A program made the translations under genes and the position numbers. 64,000 bases of DNA, taken from assembly GCF_030269925.1 (NCBI RefSeq), contig NC_085133.1, forward strand, positions 9,816,001-9,880,000. The letters run 5' to 3'. Positions 34,601 through 46,600 of the stretch are shown in pieces. Within the stretch, counting starts at the first letter, position 1. Every line of letters begins with the position of its first letter. Under the pieces are notes generated by a model. That model was not told where the DNA came from and did not search any database. It was given only the letters and a program-made list of their open reading frames with translations. The stretch comes from Bombyx mori (taxonomy: Eukaryota; Arthropoda; Insecta; Lepidoptera; Bombycidae).

Positions 34601-37600
34601 CTATTTTAGTAATAAGCCTTATACGCTAGTTAATGGTTAACGTGCAGTGATCCACCGCGGTCCAATAAACATGTAATGATACCTATCGCTTTATTGATCG
34701 GATGAGGTTTCCGGAGGACAATACACACCAGCCATAAATAACCTCACACTATGACCCCTCGAAGGGTACCCGGCAAAAAGCGGATAGGGCTTATTGCAAA
34801 GCCGGACTCATTGATGTGGATTGGGAGAGACCTATGTCCAGTACTGGTCTACTAAGGGCTGATTATGATAATAAAATATTTTTTTATTATATTTTTTTAT
34901 TATTATTGTTAACATAGAAGTAGAAACACAATCATAATGTGCATCTGTGCTTGAACTAGGTGATAAAACCAGTATCTCAAGCGGCAATGCTCCTCGTACA
35001 AAGAATACAACAGCTTCACTTCAGATACACAAAAATAGAAAGTTAATAGACAAGAAATAAACTGAAATTTATGGTTTTCATTCATTCATTTTTTTTTTGG
35101 TATATTTAACGCTAGATATTTGAATTGTGAGAACCGAAGCATGTACTAATTATATTAATTTGTTCTTAAATTTTTGTTAGCTTTAACGATACTAATTTTA
35201 TAACATTAATTACATTCCAGTTGGAATTGACAGGGAATGCTAATTACATAGATAAAACGGGCAAGGAGCAGAAGACCACCTGGGGGCCCTTGTCGAAGTT
35301 CACCTCCAACGATTCCAGGGAAGTCAGGTGAGGAGGCTAAAAACATTGCTATGATAGCCCAGCAGTAGTAGCTCATAGATGCAATCACTTAATAACTCTG
35401 ACTCCCAATTTTGATAATAAAGTTGAAGTCTCAACTTATTTAATTGTAACGTGCAACTGCTTTGCAACAGAAAAAAGTTAGCAGCAAGCAGGACGCTGGT
35501 ACCAAACCGTACAGGCCATGAATACTCCCCACTATAAATAATAACTTACCATAAATGATTCAAGAAACAACGATAATGTTGAGAGTCAGTTTTGATAAAA
35601 CCACTTATTCCCAAAAACGAGCACAAAACGTGTCTTGTGTAGCAGCGCGAGTGCCGAGCGTGTATCCATCATCTCATTTCATTAAACATGTTTTTATTGC
35701 TTATGTGGGTGGACGAGCTCACAGCCCACCTGGTGTCAAGTGGTTACTGGAGCCCATAGACATCGACGACGTAAATGCGCCACCCACCTTGAGATATAAG
35801 TTCTAAGGTCTCGAGTATAGTTACAACGGCTGCCCCGCCCTTCAAACCGAAACGCATTTTCACCTCAGTTGATTAATGTCTCAAATTAATCATCTTCATT
35901 TCATTTCACACCATAATATCATTTTTCATAAAAATAAGAATATAAATTAAAATAAGGCTTGATCTAAAGGTCTTAGTTACCAGGTCATAAAATCTCTTGA
36001 AAAAAAAGGGAACGTGTACAGTCGGCAGGAAAACTGCTGGGCGGGTTGGTACAGTGGAGCACAGTGGTAGCGCAAGTACTGTATGCGCGCGAGTTCATGT
36101 TCATCGGGGCCAGAGGCGACGCGCGGGGGATAGCTCGCCCCACCTTCGCACGCCTCCCCGCATTTGTCTGACGTCGAGTGTTGTCTTTGACGGTTGTGAC
36201 GCGCGCTTATCGATATCGAAAATGTACGCTAACGCTATTGTGTTATTTAACCATGACTACTCCGGTTTCAACAAGTTCAGGTAGAAAAAAAAACTACTGA
36301 AAAAAGATACATACTGATTCCGACTCTGATCTGTCGGTTGTCTTTTCATTTGATAGTGATTGAATTGGAATTTAATAAAATATTTTTCTCTATTAGAAAT
36401 AAACAAGTAATTACTTATCACATTTATTTTATTTCATAAATTGCAAACGGAATTGACAGCTGTTGACTAAATCGGTAGTTATCGACATTACCATAATTAA
36501 CTAGGTGTCACAGCGCTACCGCATTCCTCAGGATGGACATGAACTCGCGTGATATCGAACATTTCATATTTAAATGTGAGTGCTTTTCGTTTGACAGATT
36601 GATTCTTGTCAGTGAAATTAGTGACATAGTGCAAAATCACGTGACAGTGCAAGATCCCTCCCGCCGCCTGAGTGATATGTTCAAAAATAGATCCTATTAC
36701 ATGCCTCTATATAAATTCATCGAAAATACAGTGGGGAAATTATAATAAACCGAATAAAAATACTCAAGACTTGGCCTAAAGGTCATAAACTCAAAAAAAG
36801 ACATGAACTCGCCGGCCTACTGTAGTTGTGTCGGTGTCGCAGGTTCGAGGACCTGCAGCCCAACACGCAGTACACGGTGCGGCTGAGCGCCATGACGCGC
36901 ACGCGGCGCCGCGGCGAGGAGGAGCTGCAGCGCTGCACCACGGCGCGGGCCGGCCCCGACCTGCCGCCCAGCCCGCGCTGGAGGAAGGTCATCATCTCTT
37001 ACAGTTCATACACGCTTCAAGCAGTTCAGTGGCTACCGGAGCCCATAGACTTTTTTTATTTTTTATTGCCTACATGTGTGGACAAGCTCACAGCCCACCT
37101 GGTGTTAAGTGGTTACTGGAACCCATAGACATCGACAACGTAAATGCGCCACACACCTTGAGACATAAGTTCTAAGATCTCAGTATAGTTACAACGGCTG
37201 TCCCGCCCTTCAAACCGAAACGAAATTTGTATGGAACAGCGCCCCTAGCGGCAAACTTAGGCAAATGTTCCAATATATATTTGAGTTAACTTTCACGCTA
37301 TCGAGAACGTTAAAAACTTTTTTGGAGTTTACTCCTTTAGAATCGATTTACATATATAGGCCCGGGGTATGAAAATTATGGGGACCAAAATCGTACTAGC
37401 ATGTCACACGAAATGCGTTATGCGCCTGATTGGCTCCTGATTGCGTGATGCGTGCGCGCGCCAATCAGGAGCCAACGCGCGGCCGCGTTATCGCAGGTGA
37501 CGCCGGGCTGCTGCGCCGGCAGTCCGCCACAAAGCCTCGTACTGATCGCGCGTTTCTCTCATTATTGTATTTTCATATATTTGTTAGTCGTTTGTTTTGT

Positions 37601-40600
37601 GTCTCGTTAATTTGTTAATAATCTGTAGTGTATCGTGTTGTCGTAATATAGAACTATTTCTCGTATTGTTTCGTTTAATTTTTTATATCCAGTAAACTCC
37701 AGTCGTGCGTCGGAGCGGACACACACACTTTTTTTTTGTTGGTTAGATGGGTGGACGAGCTCACAGCCCACCTGGTGTTAAGTAAATTCTAAAAGTAAAC
37801 TCACTTAGCACACAGAAGTGACGTTTGAATCGGTCTGAAAAATGTAGGGATGTTATTACCTTAAGGGACCGTCTTAGGAAGCTTCCTTATTAGGAACGGG
37901 GGGCACTAATATGTGCGCTGTAATATTAAATTCTGTTGTTTAACTATTGTTTCTTCTTACAGATATTAGACAACGATAATTATTATTTCAAAGTGTACAT
38001 ACCGCGTGTGTCGGAGAGAAACGGACCTATATGCTGCTACAGGTCAGTGATGACGACTCGGTACTTTGTATGCATGCAATCATATATATGAGCTGCCATT
38101 TTGGAATTTCTGTACATTAAAGTTGAAGTTAAAAATATTTACTTATTTAACCTTGGTAACTATCTGCAAATGACATAATAATGTGTTGATATGATCGTTA
38201 ACTGGAAATATACAATCTATTACTGCAATCAACAATGAACCTGAAACTAAAAACCTTAAAAAATAACAATAATAACGATAATAATTTAATAACTAAAATA
38301 TGTTATTAAAAGGAGTCCTTTTAGGCAAGGTTCCGAAGATACTGGCAGCGTTCCCCCTTTGAATAGCTAGATAATAATAGTTATAATAATAGTTAAAAAT
38401 ATGTTTTCATTTGTCTGTTTGTTCGATAGAAAATTTTCATTGTCAATCACTATGTAATGCATCTTTTGACCTTGGAACAATTTGGTCTTGTGCATTGATG
38501 AGAGCATCCGCATACATGCTATAGTTATATAGATTGAGCAGTTGATTCAGTTTTATTATAACTGTGTGGTTCTACAACTGCTAAAACAAAAATGATTATA
38601 ACTACATAACACATTGACTGCCATATAGGTCACCGGTGCCCTACGCGGCGCACTGAAGTAATTATGTCGATTTCTCTCTTCGATCTTATTACTAACGTGC
38701 CAGAATTTCTAGTAGAATCTGGGAAAGATGAATCTGAAGATACTGAGAGTTAATCTATTTCTAAGTGATATAAAAGATTATAACACACATTAACATACAA
38801 AAGAAGTTAGATAATCCAGGCGCTTAGTAACAGAAATCAATTGTATTCGGTCATTCAATCGTACAGTTATATTAAATTGATGCCTGCTTACTATAAAGTC
38901 AATGATTATCTAGATTAATCTAGAAGATTGCACAAAGTGGATGCAATAATTGTTACGTTATAATACATCTTGTGAAAATGAATATTTAAAAAAAAATCTA
39001 ATATTAAAAAAAAAAGACATGCCCGCTGAGTTTCTTGCCAGTTCTCCTCAGGACGGAGGCTAGTTTTTGTGAATTGGCGGTAGTTCTTTTTTACGTTCAA
39101 CAAGTGTCTACCTTCATTTATGTTGAATAAAAAAAAAATATTTGATTTGATGATTGCGTGTGTTGTCCAGGGTGTACATGGTCCGCGTGGCGGGCGACGC
39201 GTCGCTGCGGGAACTGTCCCCGCTGCGCGCCGGACACTCCGCGCACCTCGACGCCTACGTCACCGACATCTTCTCCAAGTACGCTCCCCTCCCGCAGATC
39301 TCGCGGAGCTCAGCCGTAACCAATCGAATCTGACGAGCTTCATCACACCCGATTCGGGCTCCGTGTGCCAGGTATTAAGTGGTTACGGGAGTCCATATAC
39401 ATCTAAAACGTAAATGCGCCGCCCACCTTGAGATATAAGTTCTAAGGTCTCAATTATAGTTACAACGGCTGTCCTACCCTTCGAACCGAAACGCATTACT
39501 GCTTCACGGCAGAAATAGGCAGGGTGGTGGTACTGTTACATGCGCCCCTCAATATTAACGCAATAGAAATAATAACGCAGACTTAAGGCATTCCTGAAGG
39601 CATCGTGTTTGTGTAAAGACGATTCATTGCTAAAGCCTAACTGAACAGAATTTGCTTGAGTTGCGGAGTCACACATCGTTTGTACTATTTCTTATATAAA
39701 ATAAACTCAGTGTCAGTCAGTTTCCTTTTTTTTTAAAGAGCTCCGGAACCCATCTCGTAACAGTACTTACCGGTGCGATTTTTACTGGTGGTAGGACCTC
39801 TTGTGAGTCCGCGTGGGTAGGTATCACCGCCCTGCCTATTTCTACCCTGAAGCAGTAATGCATTTCGGCTTGAAGGGTGGGGCAGCCGTTGTAACTATAC
39901 TGAGACCTTAGAACTTATATCTCAAGGTGGGTGGCGCATTTACGTTGTGGATGTCTATGGGCTCCAGTAACCCCTTAACACCAGGTGGGCTGTGAGCTCG
40001 TCCACCCATCTAAGCAATAAAAAAAAAAGGTTCTGTCACCAGTGTTATAATAATATAAAGGCTATGTTTATCTCGCGTTGAATATCCGCGATGGCCCCGC
40101 CGGCCCGCGCCGCCCGGGTCAACTGTGTCCGTGTTCGGCTGGACTACATTAGATCATCGTTTATATTGGCCCCAAATGACGTCACTCGTGGTGAAGTCTC
40201 GTTTAAAAAATGTATGTGGAATTTCTAAAAATTAGTGCTATCTAAATATGTGATTTTTCATTTAGTAAATAAATTCGTGATTGCGTTAAAGGCTATTGTT
40301 GATTTTCTACAGCAAAAACTTCCCGCCGGATTCCGAGCTGGTGATGGGAGACGGGCGCTCGCACTACGACCCGGCGCGCGACCCCGCCCTCGCCGACGAC
40401 AACTGCTCGCGCTGTCTCAAGGAACCCAAACGGTGAGACAACTTAAATAACTGTTTACTTAAACTTATTATTCGAGATGATCCCCTCATCGCCTTTTTAA
40501 TAGGCTTATATTATATCTTACATCTCTCCTTTTTAATACGCTATTATTGTCAAGAAGACAGTCAATTAAACCAGATTTCTTTAATGCATGCTTATATTCT

Positions 40601-43600
40601 GGGGTCGCCCTTGAAATAAAACAAAAAGGGTGCGTGTACTTATGTACCCGCGTAAGAAGTTATACTTTATTGGAGTTTACTCCTTTAGAATCGATTTACA
40701 TATATAGGCCCGGGGTATGAAAATTATGGGGACCAAAATCGTACTAGCATGTCACACGAAATGCGTTATGCGCCTGATTGGCTCCTGATTGCGTGATGCG
40801 TGCGCGCGCCAATCAGGAGCCAACGCGCGGCCGCGTTATCGCAGGTGACGCCGGGCTGCTGCGCCGGCAGTCCGCCACAAAGCCTCGTACTGATCGCGCG
40901 TTTCTCTCATTATTGTATTTTCATATATTTGTTAGTCGTTTGTTTTGTGTCTCGTTAATTTGTTAATAATCTGTAGTGTATCGTGTTGTCGTAATATAGA
41001 ACTATTTCTCGTATTGTTTCGTTTAATTTTTTATATCCAGTAAACTCCAGTCGTGCGTCGGAGCGGACACACACACTTTTTTTTTATTAAATTTGTTTCT
41101 TTTTTTTTTTTTTTTAATCAATTTGAAAAAAAAATCAATTAAACAACATCCTCAAACACGCATATTGGACATCCCTTTTCTTGACATCGTATAAATTCGG
41201 TAATTCTCGGCACGGTTCGGAAAGTTCACCTGCGGCTATATTCAGACTCGCCAAGTTATGTCGGTCGTATTGTAATGAGCGATTTAGTGGGCGACTTCAT
41301 TCTGTTAATTTTGTGTCACGGTGCGCGCGCATCGTAAAATTTAACTCTCATCAATTTTTCATAACGCGCCTAAAGAAGTATAACTTCAATAAATATGTAA
41401 AATATAGGTATGTATTTGGATACGTTTGGAGCATACTTTTCCCCGTTGGCCCGGTAATAATATATTTTGACTGGCTAGACAATGAAAATTTCAAGATCGT
41501 GAAGGCTGTCGGTAAAGTCATGTGACAGTGATTATTTTGTACGGTGCACGATATAAACTTGATGCTTGCCTTACACCAAATGATTAACCTTGTCTTTTAA
41601 TCTTCTTTTCTTGTTCTCGCCTTCGTCTTAACCTTTTTTAATACGCTTTTATTAGCTTCAGACGTATGTGTGTTTGTAAAGGAATCTTTGAACATGATTT
41701 TGACTGACTTCAAAACGTCGGATTAACTCGAAATTTTGTATAATTAATAAGGAACGATGACAAATCAATATTTAAAAAAAAATGAAAAAATTGAAATTCA
41801 ATTAAAAAATGAAAAATAAATAATTGAAAATAAATTTTAATAATTTTGAATCAAAAATAAGGTTAGAAAAAAAAATTTACGTTAAAAAGCGTTTTGATTG
41901 AATTTTCTATAAAAGCGTATTTTGTTATAATAGTTTTTTTAAACTATTATTTATTATCATCGCACCTCCCGCCATCGGAGCCGAGTTCATCCATATTATC
42001 TGGAACCACTGCGTTCATCCACAGTGCGTTTCCAAAGATCTTTTTTGCCACGTACCATCCGGTTTTGGAATGAGTTCTCATCCACAATGTTTCCCGAGCG
42101 CTATGACATGTCCTTCTTCAAACGAGGCTTGCGGGGAGTACTCAACGGTAGGCAGCGGCTTGGCTCTGCCCCTGGCATTGCTGATGTCCATGAGCGACGG
42201 TGACCACTTACCATCAGTTGGACTGTATGCTCGTCTGCCTACAAAGGCAATAAAAAAAACTATAGTCCGCAAGAGGGCCTCACGACTCGCTCAGTCTCAT
42301 CGTGTTGTGTCCCCGGCAGATACACGGAGGCCGCGCCCTCGCCCCCCACCACCACCACCGCCCCCACCACCACCACCGCCCCCACCACCACCACCGCCCC
42401 CACCACCAGCACCGCCACCACCGTCGACGAGTACATTGACGACGTGGACTACACCACCGACGAACCAGACTCCGCCGCGAGGAACGCACGACATCTCGAC
42501 AGGTAAAACATTAGTACAGATACCGTAGTAGGGGAAAGCGTCGAGCTGGTTAAGGTCGACAGTCCCATATTATATCGTTGGAAAATTGGGATATATTATG
42601 TATTTTTTTTTGTATATCCCTTAGCCATCGGATACAATAACAAGACAACCTTAACAGTATTTATACGTATAATCCGGTCATCCTTCTCTTCGAATCTGTC
42701 GTTTGCGACGAAGGGCTCGACGAGTGAATTAACCCTCAGACACAGTCCACTGAGTTTCTCGCCAGATCTTCTCAGTGGGTCGCGTTTCCGATCCGGTGGT
42801 AGATTCTGCGAAGCACTGCTCTTGCTAGGGCCAGTGTTAGCAACGACGTCAGGCTTGAGCCCCGTGAGCTCAACTACTTATTAAGTTACGCTGACATAGC
42901 CTCTCAAGGCAATCAACTTGGTAGGAAAAAAAACGTATAATGAAAATCGTCATTCAATCAATGTCGTATGTAAGTTCATGATTTAGATTTAGAACCACTC
43001 GATGAAATTTAATAAATCTAACATTTCAGTCATTCTTTACGCTTTATGCTTAGTTAAACTAATAACGACGCCTAATGTTACATGGTTATTGCCGTTAATT
43101 TGGCCCCAAATGACGTCATACTTAAAACTGCGCTCGGTAGGGCTGTGTTGCGTGGTAAATAAAAAAAAAACATTTCTGTTTCATTCAGTCCCTTATTGTT
43201 AATTGAAATAATAAATTAATAATATAATATGCTTTGTACTTTTTTTTTAAAAACAGTCAAAGCCCGCTCTTGGAAAGTATTGAAGATAAGGAGAAGGAAT
43301 GGGCGCCCTTCGACAGACCTTTGGATCCCAACGCTGACTACACGCTCTACGTCGAACTCATACGTAAGTATAAATCACGGTAGGCAGCGGCTTGGCTCTG
43401 CCCCTGGCATTGCTGAAGTCCATGGGCGACGGTAACCACTCACCATCAGGTGGGCCGTATGCCCGTCTGCCTACAATGGCAATAAAAAAAAATCATATTT
43501 ATTTTTAATTGCTAAGGTAGGTAGACGACCTCGCGGTCCAATCAATGTCAAATTGTCAATATCATCACCTCGGCTCGATTTTATAGCAGGCTTTATAGGC

Positions 43601-46600
43601 TACCCCGCCTTTCAAACTGAAACGCATTACTCCTTCAGTCAGAAACAGGCAGAGTACCTACCACCAGTATGATGATGATGCTAAGCCCAAATGTTTTTTC
43701 GAGTGTAAATTTATTACGTCCGTCTGGTGTAGTGGTAAGTGACATGGTCACTACACAAGGGGGTCGCGGGTTCGAATCCCGCCAAGGGAAGATATTTGTA
43801 TGATAAATATAAATGTCTTTTCCAGGGTTATGGATGTATATTAAATATATTTATGTGTATAATAAAAATCTTATGTTTATTTCCGTTATCTGGTACCTGT
43901 AACACAAGTTCTTTACGAACTTATAACGGGACCAGTTAAAAAAAAAATATTATAACAATAGTTCAAATAATTGTTGAGCATCTGTGAAAGTGCACAAATA
44001 TTGGAAAATAAAACCTAGTCGTTGACAAGGTCCATTGTAAAAGTTTCCGTAAATTATTACCATTTTACTGAGAGTTTATTTAATTCCATCACATTTCGTT
44101 TCGTTTAATTTTATCTGAATTTATTAAAGTGTGAACTTCATTTCATTTCGCCTCATATCGATTTTCATATTAATTATAATAGAGAAGATAATATAAGAGT
44201 CGATTCCAAATCGAAAATTTAGCTTTCAGTTTTTCATACCTTCATCTTTCTTATACCTTTAAACGAGCAATTCTTGTATATATAATCTGAATCTCGGAAA
44301 TGGCTCCAACGATTTTTATAAAAATTAATATACAGGAGATTTTGGGGGCGATAAATCGATCTAGCTACGATTTATTTTCAGAAAATGTTATTTTATTCGT
44401 GTTTTCAATAATCAACTTTATCGATATCAACTTAATGACTCTCCCCGACATCTATTGGCGAATAATAATACTATTTTTCATAATTGAGAGCAACTAACTG
44501 CTATAAAGACACAATAACACTAAAGCTATTTCAGCAGATGGCGTTGTTAATCCACCCGAAGCCACTTAAAAATGCCTAAACGATCTTGGAATATTTCATC
44601 ATTTTATCAATATGTAATTCGTATTTAAATATAATTTCTAAAAAACACATTTTATCACAAAAAAAAAATACGGTCATTGTCTTGTAAATAATTATGTCCC
44701 ATTCTTCTTCTTCTTTTTAAGTATGGCAATTAACTTCTTGCGACGCCGTTGTTGTCATGGACGAATTTAAAAAAAGAATTTTAAAAAATGTTATATAGCC
44801 AAACGCTATGGAGTTGATTAATTGAGAGGGTGTGTCTGTTGTGTCGGCAGCGGGCGTGCCGCACGAGGAGCCGCTGTACAGCGTGTTCCTGAACCTGCTG
44901 CGCGCCGCCGCGCCCCCCGCGCCCCCCTCCACGCCCTCGCCGCTCGAGCTCATCCTGCAGGTCCGCACCGCGTGCACTAGGGATGATCGATATTAGAAAA
45001 AACATCGATGTTAACTTCGATTTAAAAGTATCGATGTAAGATAAACATCGATATCTTTGCTAGGAAATAAAGCTGTCTATTTTATTTATTACTAGCGGCC
45101 CGCTCCGGCTTCGCTCGGGTCTTGAACAAAATTAATAATTATAATTTTAATGAACTTTTATTTTCATTTAAATATTATTTGTTTTTATCTATTTTTTCAT
45201 CATTTTTGTATTATTATTTTTCTAATTTTCGTAACAATATTGAAGTTTTAGTAAGGATCCCTATTTTTCTCAATAAAGATTATAGCCTATCTCACTCGGG
45301 AGTAGTGTAGCTTGCAAACAGTGAAAGATTTTTTTAAATCGGTTCATTAGATTCGGAGCCTATTCAATACAAACAAACAAACAAATCTTTCCTCTTTATA
45401 ATATTAGTATAGATACGTGTTTATTAATTAAAACTACGCCTTACGGATTATAAGCGGGCGTTTAATCACATCACACTCATCACACTTCACAATTTAAATT
45501 TTCTTAATTTCACACACATTTATGTAGTACGGCGTACTTTGATTACGGTAATCAGTGTCATCTGGTTTAAAATAGTTGTACTACTTAGGGACTCACTAGC
45601 TAGAAAGTACATCCACCGCTAGATGGCCCTAAAAGATATATAGGCGTTTCGATAATTCGATATTTTATTCACATAACATCGATGTGTCGATGTTATTTAT
45701 TTATTTGGGAAACAAACAGTACAATACAAACATAATATTTAAAAAAATATAGCTAAAACAATAACCAAATATGTTTCCACAGTCAAAATCGCATATAAGT
45801 AGAAAGGGAACAGAGAAGAGAAATTTAGAATACACATCCACATGTTATTTTGTACATCAACTTACACTATAAAACTATAATACTCATCGGACTAAATCAC
45901 CTTATAAATATTTTAAAATAGCTTATCTATATGCTACAAGTGACAAGCAAAAGATGTCAGCATCAGAGAACTTAGCGAAACCAAAACATCGATGAGTATC
46001 GACCATCCCTAGCGTGCAGTGGCGCGTCCCTAGGGTCGGTAAGTGAGCTGACAGTGTGCGCGCGCAGGTGACGTGCGGCGTGGCGGCCGCGGTGCTGCTG
46101 GCCATGCTCGCGTTCTGCGTGCTGCAAGCGCACCGCTTCAGGAAGCCGCCGCACGCGCACCTCGAAATGAACCCTATACAGTCGGCCTTAAGGTACACTT
46201 CATGCGAACATTGCTGTATGAAACAATATTAAAATCTTTAATATTCTTTGGTACATTAAAAAATGTTTGCACTATTTAACTTCTACTTTCCATCGGATGA
46301 CAATTGTTCGTCTAGTGCTAGCGTACGCTCTGGGTCGCTAGCCATGTCGGTGCCTACAGTCGGTGAGATAAAAACCGCCACTTACTTTGAGGCATGAGGT
46401 CAACGTCTTAATGATACGGCCATTTAATCAAAGCCATTTATAATGCGGTTCTTGTATAGTTTTTATGGGTTCAGATACCAAGGTACAGTTTTTTAACACT
46501 GAATCGTTCGAATAAGATTTAATAAAAAATCATGCGGGTACCACGCACACTGTCGTGCTCTGTGCAGCTGCATGGGGCTGGGCGGGCGCGGCGCGGGCGT

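Larger units (their letters stand above)
44978..46011. mobile_element. hAT-type non-autonomous element filling intron 13
   Basis: Ends are TAGGGATGATCGATATT and the complement of TAGGGATGGTCGATACTC. The 8-bp flanks GCGTGCAC and GCGTGCAG (44970-44977 and 46012-46019) are a target duplication with one change, as in hAT. CATCGAT motifs recur inside both ends. Of the 1107-bp intron, only about 73 bp lie outside the element. No transposase. It holds two later insertions. Confidence 0.8.

Noticed and set aside
37430..37618. 62-codon frame found identically twice (also 40778-40966)
   Set aside because: It lies in the 415-bp repeat; identity comes from the repeat, and the frame shows no protein motif.
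37323..41085. LTR retrotransposon bounded by the two 415-bp repeats
   Set aside because: The sequence between them is exons 8-10 of the host gene plus unrelated repeats, with no gag or pol.
41181..41525. 114-codon open frame in intron 10
   Set aside because: No recognisable motif; low-complexity, aromatic-rich composition and no splice or repeat context support it.
42280..42494. Trp- and Gly-rich frames on the minus strand
   Set aside because: They are the complement of the Thr repeat in exon 11.
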